64,000 nucleotides of DNA from Bactericera cockerelli (GCA_024516035.1 CM044967.1:14535363-14599362); one strand, 5' to 3'; positions 44,957 to 57,855 are shown, counted from the stretch's first letter. A program made the numbers and translations. The notes: a model not told the origin generated them from the sequence alone.

Positions 44957-46258
44957 ATGCTGAATACAATATCATCAAAGGGTGGCTCATTGTATAAGCT
45001 ATTATTTTTTACTTTTTTGCTGACAATTAACCTCCATGAACTGAAATGTGACTCCAGTGAGAGCAGTAGTGCTGTAGTGACCGAAACCACAGAGTCCGAA
45101 CTCCAGGACATAGAAACTTCTCGTTCCACAGAGACTGTGGTTGTGAACTCCCAGGGAAAAGACATTTACATAGTTTTCAATGACACCGTCTCCACGGAAA
45201 AGCATGGCGAAGATAATCATCCAAGTGAGGAAGAGCAAGATAGCAAAACAGAAGACACCCTGAAAAGTGAGTTACTATCACCAACGGAGGAGACAAAACA
45301 TGCAGAGTTGATACCACTTGAGAAGCAACACGGACATCTAGGAGGTCACGGACATCTTGGTGGTCACGGACATTTGGGTGGTCACGGAGGACATAATCAT
45401 ATCAAAATCAAAAAACCCAAGAAGAAACACAAGAAGCACAAAAAACACCACAAAGGCTTCGGACTAATGAAAATGTTCATGCATCCCATAATGCTTATTC
45501 CACAATTCATCATGCTAGGATTCTCCCCTATAATTTTGATGAATCTAAAGATGCTGGTCATGAACGCTCTCATGATCAACAATATGGCTTTATCCACGGC
45601 TGTTTTTATGACGGTTAGGAATATGGTGTTCGGTCCTGCCCCAGGACCTAAAGTCAGGTATCACAACTTGGGCTATGGCAAACCCTCTCAGGTTACAAAG
45701 CACTACATTCCACCGAGCCTCACCATGTACCTCCCCCTCCCCCGCCTGCACACCCGTGGCCCAGTCACTCCCATGTGGAGCACGTCCACCATGCCCCCAT
45801 CCCCTCCCCATCCTCCTGCAAAGATACACAGCTCAGAGCCTCAGTTCAACATCCATGCGCTAACTCAGGAAGCCTTCAACAAACCTTACAGTAGTGGAGA
45901 AGCCAATTCTTTCCTACCCCATGGTGGAAGCTACTCGTCTCAGGAAGACAATTCTTTTAAAGGCTACGAGTACAAGGACAACAGCAAGGTCAGGTCAAGC
46001 GAAGTGGAAATCAGCCCTAGTGTAAGTTCCTACTACCCAAGCGGTGTTGCCGAGGGTGACCATCATGCTTTGGTTGATGGGAACTACTTCAACAATGAGT
46101 ATCAGAGGAATTATGAAACCGATACAGCAGATGATTTCCAAGAACGGAAAGACGTTCGTCCATCATCAGCTGCCAACCGTAAGTCAAGTCAAAGTGTTAC
46201 CGACAAAAAGTATAGTTCCATGAAAGCTCATGCGAGCTACCGACTATCGTCAAGATGA
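44957..46258 (+). CDS. Secreted His/Lys/Met-rich protein of unknown family, 433 aa, single exon
   Basis: I do not recognise the family. The N-terminus has a signal peptide (hydrophobic LLFFTFLLTINL at 15-26, cleavage likely near residue 32). Next is an acidic Ser/Thr/Glu stretch to about 115. A His-Gly block (about 125-148) repeats HGHLGG three times and a basic block KKPKKKHKKHKKHHK follows (152-166). A Met-rich hydrophobic segment at about 167-222 is long enough for two membrane passes or an amphipathic core. The rest is Pro/Ser/Tyr-rich and hydrophilic. The His-Gly and His-Lys blocks suggest metal or polyanion binding, which is inferred. AATAAA at 46351-46356 fits a short 3' untranslated region. 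ATG 44957 is the first in the frame and precedes the signal peptide directly. It could be a cuticle, silk or salivary type secreted protein. Confidence 0.78.
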   Translation: MLNTISSKGGSLYKLLFFTFLLTINLHELKCDSSESSSAVVTETTESELQDIETSRSTETVVVNSQGKDIYIVFNDTVSTEKHGEDNHPSEEEQDSKTEDTLKSELLSPTEETKHAELIPLEKQHGHLGGHGHLGGHGHLGGHGGHNHIKIKKPKKKHKKHKKHHKGFGLMKMFMHPIMLIPQFIMLGFSPIILMNLKMLVMNALMINNMALSTAVFMTVRNMVFGPAPGPKVRYHNLGYGKPSQVTKHYIPPSLTMYLPLPRLHTRGPVTPMWSTSTMPPSPPHPPAKIHSSEPQFNIHALTQEAFNKPYSSGEANSFLPHGGSYSSQEDNSFKGYEYKDNSKVRSSEVEISPSVSSYYPSGVAEGDHHALVDGNYFNNEYQRNYETDTADDFQERKDVRPSSAANRKSSQSVTDKKYSSMKAHASYRLSSR

Positions 46259-46359
46259 TAGTTTGATAGTTGCTCAATACTTATAATAGTCAAATGACCC
46301 TTATTTTCTCCTTTCATAAAGGATTACAGGTTCGATTTGTGATCGAGGAAAATAAATAA

Positions 46360-48180
46360 TATATTATATTCAACCATTACATTAATGGTTGAAGTATAAC
46401 TTAAGATTAAAGATTGGAACGCCAGAATATAGGACAGCATTGTATTACCTAGTCAACCTAAAGTAAATTTTTTTATCAACATTAAACTAAATATTGTGTT
46501 TTAAGTAAGTACTAAAGAGTTCTAAACTTCTTGTCAATCTTATTTGATCTTAAAAATCAGTAACTAAATCCTTGACCATAATGTTCCTTGAAACACCTAT
46601 CTAAGATTGTACCATATTAGATTTTAAAATCTTAAGAAGCATTAAAAATTTAATATTGACTGATACTCGAACATTTTAGTTTAATTTTTTAGAAACCTAA
46701 ATAAAAACTTGTCTGTATATTGACCTGCTTGCCCGCTATGTTAGAAAAAATATCTAAATTTTAGTTCCATATTTGCACCTGTCAGTCTCGAGTTATGAAA
46801 GAGAGTATCTAATCATTATTTTTAATTCTTATCCGCACCAAATGTATCCGAACTGTTTTGTTATCCCTGTTCTGATGTTAATTTTTGACAAGTTGCAGGT
46901 GGCTCTCTTCAATGTAGTGTATAGTCTCAATTTGATTGTCCATCAACTCCTATTAATGTTTCCACTTTTCAAGCAGTCGATGAATCCCGTTTTTGGATTG
47001 ACCTTCGTTGGACGGAATCAGTCAAAAACAGGAGAACGTATCTGAGAGAAGATAAAAAGGAAGGTCGGATACTTTTGTGACAGACTAGTATTTTATACTC
47101 GGACTTAACTATCACATTTCTTCTTCTTTCACTTTGCCCTTTTCCAAACATACTTAGGGTCGGCAATAGTCAAACTCAGCTTTTCCGGTCAAACATACTG
47201 TGGATAAATCAAAAGGTTTTGTGACACAAACTTTTAAGGGCAAATTTACGGAACTTTCTCGGATTGCAATAATATGAGTTTATAGCTTGGATAAACTCCA
47301 TTACCAAAGCACCAATTTTTTTGTTGTTGTAATACCTACTAGGTAGGTACTTTTTTGAAACACTCATACATACCTACTTTATATGACATTTTCTTAAGTC
47401 AATCAAGCACCTATCAACGTATCATTTTATTGCAAATAGGGATGTATGTAGTCTTTCACTTTGAAGGGGCTAAAATAAACTTTCCGATGCTAAGTAGTGT
47501 TTGCGTGTCGTATAATTATAATATTTTTGAAAACATTTAAATGCAGGTACCTACATGGACTTCTTTTTTGGCAAGATACTTATAGTACAAATGCATGATG
47601 TCAGAATGTTACAAGTTATTAATTTAGGTAGGTATCATAAATATTTTTTACATTGTTAGTATGTTAGTGTGTTTTTATTGTCTTATCAATATTAGGTATG
47701 TTTCTGTACCTATAATAATTATCATTCTGTTGTTGTATTATGTTTAAAACTTTATGTAGTTGTTTTGTTTCATAAGATTTAAAGACAAGATCTTTGTTTC
47801 GTTATAAGATGTAAGTATTCTCAATAGAATTTTCTTATTTCATTGGCTAAGTTACTGTGTAACAATTATTGTATATTTTATGAAAGATATTTTTTTACGA
47901 CCACTTTTCTATTCAATATGAACAATTAATTTTTTATCAATTACTTATTTTCTATTCGTTGCACGAGTTCAACTTTTTTCAAAAGATTGACAAATAACTG
48001 CCATAGAAATTTGTATCAACCAAATACCCTCATTATTCTTAAGCAATGTAACTATTACATATGTATTACATTTATCATTGTTAAAAAAGTTTAAAAATAA
48101 ATTTAAAATAAGTTATATTCATGTACAATGTACATTTAGTAAAACTTTTCAGTTTTCTGTTTTACCCATACCAAGATTTT
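46360..48180. other. No gene seen
   Basis: AT-rich sequence with many tacctac and ggtaggta words. No splice-supported ORF. Confidence 0.45.
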
Positions 48181-48186
48181 CAGATA

Positions 48187-48305
48187 TCATCATCATAGGG
48201 TGGCGTCATCGTGAATGATAGTAGTCAGACAATGGAGGAATGAATCAGCACTTCTACCACTGTCTTTACAAGGAGGCTAATAATTGACAAGTGCCCCCAG
48301 AACCA
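48187..48305. repeat. Dispersed repeat, second copy of 20728-20848
   Basis: It begins catcatagggtggcgtcatc and ends gtgcccccagaacca. Identity to the other copy is high. Confidence 0.65.
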
Positions 48306-48554
48306 GAAACAGATTTCAGATATACTTATGTAAAATACATTTTTTAATTACTCTTTCTTTATACTCGTACATAGAAAGCTTTACATCAAACACCTCGGCC
48401 GAGGTGTGAACAACGCCCTATACAAAAAAAGCGATAGCGCGGTGAAAGGTAACGGAAAAAATAGTTCCCATGCATTTCATGTACTTTCAGCCAGCAAAAA
48501 GTTCAACATGAATAAAAAAAAAATGCAATTTTCATTGCAGAAATCAATCATCAA

Positions 48555-48767
48555 TCAAACCGGTTTCGTTCCGTCGTAACGGGTCGATGGACGAAGCTCT
48601 CCACCATAGTCTATTATTATATTTTGATCCCTCTCAATTACTTCTAGAGTAAACCCTCTCTTTTCTATATCTGATTTCAGAGTGTCTTTGTAACGATGTC
48701 TGGGTCTTCCTCGTGGTCTTTTCCTTGAACTTTCTTTTCGTACATTATTTCGGTAATTTGTTTTCAT
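48555..48767 (-). pseudogene. Non-LTR retrotransposon C-terminal fragment
   Basis: A 70-codon frame contains RPRGRPRHRYKDTLKSDIEK, the basic GRP.RR.KD motif common near the C-terminus of insect endonuclease/reverse transcriptase proteins. No upstream RT part is found. Weak evidence overall. Confidence 0.45.
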
Positions 48768-49626
48768 TCATCTCATCTAAACTTTCATCTACTTTCGACA
48801 TTCTATGTTCTAACTTTCAACCAGCATGCTTCTTGTTTTCATTTCTAGCGATCTCGTCTTTTTTAAATGCTTCTTAAGAATTCATTTCAGCAACGTATTC
48901 TTTTTGTAATCATTGCAGACAGTCATTTAAATTGATTGATTTGTTCCTTAGACAACGGGAACCTATTTTAGGTACCCTTTGAGACCTACTTCATGTCTTA
49001 AATATGACATTGAAGGTTAAGTGAGCTGTCTAAAATGATCAAGACATAATGACGAGGAGCCCAGACAAAAAATCTAAAATATAACGCAGAAGCGCTACCA
49101 AATGAAGCCTTAGCGGCTATTTGAAAGTTGTTATTTTCCATTTATAATGGAAAATATTCCGATACTCCGAAGAAAGTGTGTAATAGTTATATTTGTTATA
49201 TATGAATTTAAAGATAGGAAGACCCTGCACTTTTAAGGGCTGGAATAAGATAGAATTTTGCTTGTTGTCTTGTTTTTATATACATTTCATTATCATTTTT
49301 TGCCTAAATACCTATATCACTCACAATATCCATTAGCTTAGATTTTTCTGAATCACCTTGTATGATTAATTTATTCCGTTTTGATATTAATCTAGTTCTA
49401 GTTATTGATCCACGTTTTGTAGTAATGTGTAATATATAATACCTGCTCGTACATGACTTGATTTTCCCTGATGAATGAATGAATAATTATTTCATTCATT
49501 ACATGAGAAATTTTACACTTCATTGACCCGTATTGGAAATTTACATAACTAGTAGTTCTATGAACAAGTAAATCTTCTTGAAGAAAAAATGCCTCAGCTT
49601 GACATTCGACAGCATTTTTTCTTGTA
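48768..49626. other. No gene seen
   Basis: AT-rich intergenic sequence. The 88-codon minus ORF at 49398-49664 shows no domain and runs into the foldback end. Confidence 0.4.
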
Positions 49627-49629
49627 CAT

Positions 49630-50390
49630 ACAGGGTGGTGTTCCATTATAAAAGAGACATTCAAATATCTCGAGAAATACTCATGGTAGAAAAAATTTGT
49701 TCAAGAATATTTTCATAGCTCCTAAAGGGACGTTTGATGATAACCTCAAAAATTTTCTCGAATGAAACCTTCAAGTTTATCTCAAGGTCACCTTTAGAAT
49801 TATAAATGGCATCCCATATTTTATATGACATCATTGAAATCTACTTAAAATTTTAAGTTCAAAAAAATTTTACTCGTAATTATTGTCACACCCAGTTTTA
49901 CACTTTTTAGGCGGTGTGAGATATCTTCCATTTGGGACCATGAGTGCGGCATATCATATCAGTCTAATTTTAAGTGCTGAGCACGATAGTAATATTGTTT
50001 TTTCATTTTACTTAATTTTTTGGATCCCCTAGAGATGACAAAAAAAATAAAGTAAAATGAAAAACCAATATTAATATCGTGTTCAGTACCTAAAATTAGA
50101 CCGATTTGATACGCCGTACTCATACCTTTAGGTTAAGATGGAAAAAAATCTCAAACTCCATAAAGTGTGTGAAACTTTGTGTGACAAAAATTACAATATA
50201 TTTTTTAAGAACTTGAAATTTTATGTACATTTCAAAAATGTCATAAAAAATTGGGGATGCCATTTAAAATTCCAAAGGTGACCTTGAAATAACCTTGAAG
50301 GGGTCATCCAAGAAACTTGTAGAGGTCACCATTCAATGTCCCCTTTAGAGCTGTGAAAATGTAATTGAACAGATTTTTTTTTTTTACCTA
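49630..50390. repeat. Foldback element FB2 (arms about 350 bp)
   Basis: The arms meet at about 50020-50040 (aattttttggatcccctaga) with a tiny loop. Matching blocks include attttacttaatttttt with aaaaaaataaagtaaaat, ggcatatcat with gtatcaaatcggtcta-type sequence, and aaatggcatccc with ggggatgccattt. The left end has tacatacagggtggtgttcc; the right terminus has lost its counterpart. Confidence 0.8.
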
Positions 50391-50514
50391 AAACAGCTTT
50401 CAGTTTTTTTTTTTCACGCCATCTAACAGCCCAATTTGTGTGTTGTGTTCGATTCTCATTAATTTTCCGCTTTTTGTCACAGTTTGGGCTATGGAAATGT
50501 ATTAGACATGCCCA

Positions 50515-50600
50515 GATTTGAGATTTAGCCCAGATTCATAAAGTCAGAAACGGAATAAGGGATTTAGCCCAGATTCATAAAGTCAGAAATGGAATAAGGT
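50515..50600. repeat. Two-copy tandem repeat, about 43 bp
   Basis: gatttagcccagattcataa then agtcagaaacggaataag is repeated directly with one base changed. Confidence 0.8.
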
Positions 50601-53600
50601 TTACCGAGACTTGTAGACTCTGTAAGAAATCCACAGGAAACCAAGAATGTGGTTGTCGAGCAATTTTGTCTCCAAATGGGTATAAGACAATACAATAAGT
50701 AAAAATAACGTATCTAAGATAATTAAGAAAAGCTATTGTTCTATAATTTGTTATTCTAATTCAAATAGTTTATTGAAAAATATCTATCATTATGTTTTAT
50801 TTAAATACAAAAGAATTTATTGTTTTTTAGAATTAAGAGGAAGAGAATTCATAGGATAACACTAGTAATAGAAAAATATAATAATCAGTTATTATTGAAG
50901 TTTTAAATTGAACTAAAACATGATGAATGAAAAGGAGGAGATATAATTTGAGCTAATAAATAATGTTTTATATGCCTGGGGATAGTTGTATAATTACCTA
51001 AATATTGAAAATTCTATTGATGTGATCACCTACAGCTAAAGTAGGCAGTGCTTTTTCATATACATAATTAATGTTAAGTCCTACATGCTATAAACGATTT
51101 CTCGTGAATAAATATGTCCTAGAAACCATGCTCATAGCTTCTTGTCAAATATTTGGCTATTTTAAGAAATATCTTTTGAGATTATTATTATAAAAAAATT
51201 AGGGTGATTAAGGTCGGTATTTGAATTTCTTTCTGTAATATGTATAACTATATTTTTAGACCTTGGCAAGTTTTTCTCATATCATAAATGCACTCTTTGC
51301 TAATTGAATTTAAGTATATAGGTAACTATAAGTACATATAACAGTGTGTTTACTCAGTCAGCAAAACTCTGAACTCATTCAAATCTCCAAGAGTTCAAAA
51401 ATGATCAAGGATATGCTGAGAAGGTATAATCTAAGTACAGATAAGGAAATGAGAAATTGAAAGAAGGGTATCTATGATATCAGTTGAGAAAAAAAAAAAA
51501 AATACTTTTAAAGCGAATCAGAATTATCATGAATTAATATTAATTTAATAAAACACGTCAACAAGCAAATAATAAAAATTAATACTTGCAAATGATACGA
51601 GACTCAAATATAGGTAAACAATCTAAAACATCAAAATTAAAACTATCATTTTGGCCAATGGGGTATCATAAAAAAGTCTAATTTACCTAAATTGCAAACG
51701 ATAATTTATATTTAGTCTTAGGCAGGTTATGTTAATGTTGTTATCAATTTTAAATAAGGCAATTAATTTTATTAACTATTCTTCATAATATGTGTATTGT
51801 TGGTATTTCTAAATGTATTTCAAAATACTCTTCCTAGTTCCTTTGGGTAAATAATAACTTAGCACAGGAGAAATAAGTCTGATCATAATTATAAATTAAC
51901 ATAATAAAGACATTATATGACTTATAACAATTGAAAAATCAAAAGGGACTTTTTGCCCAAATGTATAATGTAATACTGACGAATAAACAAATTAAATGAA
52001 AAATACAAACTATTCTATTGCAAAGTAGCTAGGTAATATAATTTTGTAATAGGTATTTATTTGAAATCAATGACTTTTTCAATGTTGTTCATTGGTTTTT
52101 TTAATATTAATTTTACTTTCAAAACAAGGAAAAAAACACACAATAATTTAAAAAATTAGGTGGTTGTTGAAAACCAATGATAATTATTACTTGGATATAT
52201 GTAGCAACTGAAGAATCTGAAAATATACAAAACATATTTTTTAAAAAAATCTGCATTAACCTTCCTTGTTTTATAAGTAGGTACGTCACACTTTTTATCA
52301 ATGGCAAGTACAAAAACTCGTTTACAAAATCAATACATTAAAAGTATAAGCTGCTTTTCTAAGGATTAATTTAAAATAAATTTTAATCCAATATAAAAAT
52401 GATGAAAAATTTCAAACGACAAAAAAGAATAATCACAATACCATAAAATTTCTTTCGAGCTAAAATGAAAAAAGAAACATTACTTTAATCTTGATTATTA
52501 TTTCCGTGGAATAATCTTAAAATCCTTTTTCACGCCATAAAACTTGGTAATTATCAACAATAATACAACATTTTCAGTCCAATACTCATTTGGCACTTTA
52601 CAATGAAAATAGACATGCCCACAAACCTGATGGACATCTAAACTTAGAAGGAACTCTCCACTGTAAATCCATTAACATACTTGATTTTAACAGAAAATAC
52701 CATTTTTAAACGTCTCTATTAAAGCTATTGCAAATCTCAAAACTACAATATAATTCAGCATATCATACGGTCCGCTGCCTGATCGAAACATCTTAACTTT
52801 TCGTCAAAAGAATGGAAAATACATAAAGAATCGACAAATGGTTCATGAAGATCATTTTCTGATTTTATTTAATTCCAATTCATAAGAAAATCTCATATCT
52901 CTAGCAGGGAAACTTGATATTATACGATGCCTGTGTGAATATTATGTCAATCAGTACTTTGGTGGGCTTTCGAATATTTAGTCACGTCACTGATCTCTAA
53001 CAGTTTAGTTACAGAGCCAACCAAATTCGTCAAATAGCGGTCGCAATTCGGCGTCTAATGATTTTTTTCTTTTCTTAAAGATAGTCTTTCATGAATGTGG
53101 GCCAATGTGGGCCATAAGCCATAAGTCATAATACTTTGAGTCGTTTACCACTATTATCACAATGACTAGTGTTTATATTTTATTGCTGTCATTTCAACAA
53201 AATAATTTATTTCTTTAATCTATGGTAAATCTGTTCCTAGGTATAAAGTAAAGTTATCTTAAACTACTAATAATTTTACTTGCACTTTTGCGCTGTGGCC
53301 GTCTTTTTCGGAATCCATAATATTGAAGGACACCATGAATCGGCCATGCATCGTAAAACCTTTCGTCTACAGCAAACCTAGGCACAATGTGGCTAAAATC
53401 ACTACACAATTTATTGGAAAAACTACAAATGGAAAATGAATCTTTAATATTAAAATAGAGGAAACCTACCTATCAAGATTTTATTAAAACTTGTAAGCAT
53501 TATAGTATGTTACGTTCCTTCTAATAGACCCACAATAATATATGCAAACAACATGAAAAACTAAAAAATGATGACTATATACTCGGATATCCGAGTGTCC

Positions 53601-54780
53601 TTACGTTCGTCAAAAAACCAGTTAAAACCTGGTAAAATTATGATGATGGTGATGACGACACCAATAAATTAAACAATACAATACTATGTCTATCCTGCAA
53701 GAATGATACGAAAGATTCCCTTTAATCTCTCAGTCAATACAGTGTTAATCTAATGAAGAAATTAATCTATTAATCAGAAGATTCAGCCAAAATGGTATTT
53801 TACTCTCAATGCACTTCAGAAAGGTAAATTGGCCTTACAATTCTAAAAAAACAAATTTAGATTTTTTTTTCATTTCTTTTTGATTGGGGTACAAGTATGT
53901 GAACAATGTCAATACAGCTAGTATTGTTTAAGTATGGATTAAAAAAATAAAATAATAATAATAACATGGTGGGTGAAATATGAAGTGAAATACTATTTTA
54001 AATGCTCATTTGAATTAGGTATTTCTAAAGTAAAATAGCCGGGTTCGTTTACAAATCAGACTAAACCATAATGCTTGACAAAAAATGTAGGGTTGCCACA
54101 TACCATAAGACAATTGAAAAATCTAAAGAAAATTGTAGATAGGCTGTCATATTACTTATCTTAGAAATAGCAACTTAACGTATCACTAAAACAAGCTGGG
54201 TATTTTAGCTCTGAGCGTGAGCGAAACTGTTGGTTAAGTATCTACTCCATTTAATTAGAGTATCAAGTTAGTCAATGGTGGTATGTTTCCTACGAAGGTA
54301 AACTATTACCAATATTATATAACTGAGTAGTTAGTTCACGAATTAAGAAATGCTTTATTATTTCATGTCATTCCTAAATTATCACATAGATATGTAGATT
54401 TGTAGAACTTTAATGAAAATAAAAGTAAGAAGGAAATTAAATAAATATTAGGTAGAGTTAGGAGGCATGCAGATTTGGAAAAGATAAAGGTATGAACAAA
54501 AGTCAAGCGACTTAAAATAAGGATGATTGGGCTGATGAATATGGATAAAAAATGTTATTAAATAATCGAATAAATGCTTTTAACTAGCCCGATTTGGCTT
54601 AATCTAATTTTTAAACAAAATTGAACTGAAATCTTTTTTTCAAAAAATCTGTCTTTGAACTAATGATAACAATATTATAACTAAAATTAACTAGGCATCT
54701 AAATTTAATTTTAATAAACAACCTTTCTTCAATGAGCGAGATGTGAGGGTTTGGTGTAAATACATAATGATCATTTGAAG
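50601..54780. other. No gene seen; long AT-rich intergenic tract
   Basis: No conserved coding signal. A fragment of the hammerhead repeat body occurs at about 53690-53760 (actatgtctatcctgcaaga). The rest holds only short A/T-rich words. Confidence 0.45.
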
Positions 54781-54784
54781 CACG

Positions 54785-55330
54785 GAGTGACCTGTAAACA
54801 AAAAAGCAAATTTTCAATGTAATTAATATTTTTAGACAGTTCTAGTTACTATGTTTTTCTGTTCATCAAGTTTTGTTTTAATAATATCAATTGTAAATGT
54901 TGAATGCATTTATAACCTTACTGTAAATAAAACTTGAAGAACTAGCTCGAATTTGTTTACTAATATTGTACGAGAAAAGGCAATTTTTTTAAAATTTAAT
55001 TAACATTTTTAGGCAATAGATACTCTGTTTTTCTGCTCAAGTTCTGTTTTAATATTTCCAATTTTTGGTAAAAAATCAATGAATTTATAACCTTACCAGT
55101 GGCGTAACTAGACCTACGTTTCGGGAGGGGATTTCGGGGTGAGTTTTGATCGGGGTTCAGAAATCTCGCCTAACATAATTGTATTCCATCTGTGTTGGGG
55201 TTTCTTTTAAATTTCGGGTTGAGGGAGGAGGTTGTCCCCAAACCCCCCCCCCCCCTGGCTACGCCACTGAACCTTACTATAAATAAAACTTGATTGATTT
55301 GATCAAATTTGTTTACTTTGTATGGAACAG
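54785..55330. repeat. Degenerate tandem duplication interrupted by a hAT MITE
   Basis: tttataaccttactgtaaat with ataaaacttgaagaa at 54910-54950 and tttataacctta...ataaaacttgattga at 55083-55290 are two copies of one unit, with matching tttttctgttcatcaagtt and tttttctgctcaagttctg upstream. The second copy is split by the MITE. Confidence 0.65.
55097..55269. mobile_element. hAT MITE, 173 bp
   Basis: Ends cagtggcgtaactag and ctggctacgccactg are inverted with two mismatches. The 8-base duplication aaccttac is exact (55089-55096 and 55270-55277). A C-run lies near the right end. Confidence 0.92.
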
Positions 55331-55379
55331 TTTCTTTTGTACCTGGTTACACTAACAGCAAGTGGGTACTTTGGTTGAC

Positions 55380-55825
55380 TATTACCTTTATACAGGGTCA
55401 CTCTACATTAACAGCAAGTGGTACTTTGGTTGGACTATTACCTTTATACAGGGTCACTCTGCTTATTACCTTTATACAGGGTCACTCTGCTTTATTACCT
55501 TTATACAGGGTCACTCTGCTTTATTACCTTTATACAGGGTCACTCTGCTTTATTAACCTTTATACAGGGTCACTCTGCTTTATTACCTTTATACAGGGTC
55601 ACTCTGCTTTATTACCTTTATACAGGGTCACTCTGCTTTATTACCTTTATACAGGGTCACTCTGCTTTATTACCTTTATACAGGGTCACTCTGCTTTATT
55701 ACCTTTATACAGGTCACTCTGTTTTTACCTTTATACAGGTCACTCTGCTTTATATTACCCTTTATTCCCATACAGGGTCACTCGGCTTTATTACCTTTAT
55801 ACAGGGTCACTCTGCTTCTCGTACT
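55380..55825 (+). repeat. 29-bp minisatellite, about 14 units
   Basis: The unit is ttacctttatacagggtcac plus tctgcttta. The middle units are nearly identical, while units at both ends are more diverged or contain indels. Because 29 is not a multiple of 3, each frame reads a 29-residue peptide repeat spanning three units; two plus frames stay open across most of the array and a third over its left part. Confidence 0.93.
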
Positions 55826-56514
55826 GTCACTGGATGGAGCAGAAGGGTACCCGCTGCTCCCTTGTGTCTTGCGTATGAACACTTTCCTCGTCCTGGAAAT
55901 GCAGTACAATCACGGTGAAATGAAATATGTTGTTAAAAGTACTATCCACTGAGATCATATAACATAGAGGGAACCCGATGTATTAAGATCTGCGTCCAAG
56001 AGGGACCATCAGCTGATTTCAAAATCAGTGCCGGAGTTGTAGTATTTTTTCTCTCGCGAAAGAGTGGGTAGGTATCTAAACTACCTAATTCTTCTAAAAT
56101 AATATTTTTAATTTATTCATACTTACCTATCAGTTACTTTCCTTATTTTCTACTTATTATGTAGCAATATAAGATTTGGTATCTGACGTGAAAATTAAGG
56201 ATTTTTAGATACCCGCCACTGCATGGGGTAAACAAGAAATTCAAATAAATTGAACCAATCAGAAGCCGGGATTTGTTGAAAGAGGGACCATCAGCTGTTC
56301 AAAGTTGGACGCATAAATTTGTTCAACTCGAGATAGGTAAGGTTCCCTCTATGTTATTCTTAGTGGTACTATCAATGAAAATACAGAACAATCATGGGAG
56401 ATAGTATGGAAATGTTATCTTAGTAATAGATGTTATTCTAGTAAAAGTAACGCAAAAAGACTTCATAATCTATACACATATTTTCTCTTTCCTAATTAAC
56501 ATTGTTCCTAGTTA
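55826..56514. other. No gene seen
   Basis: gagggaccatcagctg occurs at about 55990 and 56283 in the same orientation, and tagagggaacc near 55967 is inverted to ggttccctcta near 56340, giving a loose repeat structure. Confidence 0.4.
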
Positions 56515-56660
56515 GCGACCTCAGTAGCTTGATCGATAAAGCAGCGGACTTGTAACCTGGAGGTCGGCGGTTCAAGTCCTGGTTTGAGCGTAGATTTAGT
56601 AAAGCGAGTTTGAGTAGTTGTGATATCACGAAAGTGATTAACACAAATATGATAACTAGT
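56515..56660 (+). mobile_element. tRNA-derived SINE, family A, near full length
   Basis: Head cctcagtagcttgatcgata, box B ggttcaagtcc, body to tgattaacacaaatatgata. Confidence 0.88.
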
Positions 56661-57114
56661 TTTTTTTGTCTATTTCTTTGTTATCATTATTTGTATTGTA
56701 TGCATGTCTTTATCTGAAGTCACCAATTGTATGTGATTTCTTTATGGACGGATTTGCATGAAGATGTCAGTTCAATAAGAATAAATCATGTTCGTCAGAA
56801 GAGTGTTTGTATCTTTAAAAAAAAAAGTAATTACTCATGAAACAATTGAATGAATGAAAATATTGCAGCAAAAGAGAAAACCCCTACTTACTCAATTGAT
56901 TCTGCAATATGCAATAAGAGAGGCAGAACTTTTAGCACGCTTATGGAGAGAAAATAGTGCCTAATATTGTACGTATACTTTGTATTTGTAATCTTGTTAT
57001 AGGGCTTGGCCCGTAAATATACACCTGTTTAACAGGTATTATTACTATATTAAAACTCTGCTATTATACATTTTATATCTAAATAGTCTCTACCAGTGAA
57101 ATAGATTGTTGCTG

Positions 57115-57470
57115 TTGTTGTAACCAGCTTGGCTAAAAAAGCTGCGTGGAATGATGGTCTCCAACAAACCTTAGTTGAAAAGTTGGCTCGTGCTGAACCA
57201 CATATATTTCTACGATCGTGAGAACTTAGGCTTGTTTTTTCTTTATAAGCCATTAAACCCTTGGAAATCTGCAAGCTAGGGCTCGTTAGGATTGGCTTGT
57301 CTATTAACTGTTTACAGTTCTCTAGCGAGAAACTGGTCTTCCCTCTGTTTAAGGTCACTTCAAACCCATCAGAAGGGAGGCATACTACGGGATTAGCAAG
57401 CTAAAACACAGACCGCAAGCGTCTACAGGAGCTGCTGTTTCATAACTACGAAACAAAAAATGCTGTGAAA
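57115..57470. repeat. Dispersed repeat related to 19505-19630
   Basis: It shares gatggtctccaac, gaaaagttggctcgt and ctgcaagctag. The continuation cagaagggaggcat is also seen at 61366-61380, suggesting one longer element. Confidence 0.6.
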
Positions 57471-57539
57471 CACTCATCTTCCCCCGCACTCAAAAGCGTT
57501 CCCCCGTAAGACTTAGTGAAAAATATGTGTATGATTTTA

Positions 57540-57826
57540 TTTCTGGTGAAGCACAAGGCCTCTTCACAATTTTTGTGGGTAGCGCAGCATTACTAAGAGC
57601 CTCCTGTACTTTTCGAATTCTATTACATTAATTTCTTTTTACTCTGGTAATGCCGCCACTGGCCGTTACTCATACAAATAACTACTCATTTTTCCTCACG
57701 AGGTATGAGTGGACCCCGAACATCCAAGTACAGAGTAGAAAAATTCCTACCCCGCTGGGAATCGAACCCAGGTCACCATGCGTGCAAATGCCTAGCGCGC
57801 TAACTCACTCTGCCACGGTGACTACT
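57540..57826 (-). mobile_element. tRNA-derived SINE, family B
   Basis: Nearly the same sequence as 16205-16510 on the same strand: shared gcacaaggcctcttcacaat, ctgccacggtgact and box B complement gggaatcgaaccc. Confidence 0.88.
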
Positions 57827-57855
57827 GACTTAGTGAAAAATATTATAACCCATTA

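Noticed and set aside
55309..55918. Long repetitive ORFs (189 and 166 codons) as a repeat-protein gene
   Set aside because: They only reflect a 29-bp minisatellite free of stops in overlapping frames; there is no start context, domain or composition typical of a gene.
56517..56585. A true tRNA gene with box A and B
   Set aside because: It is the head of family A SINE, present seven times in the window with a common tail.
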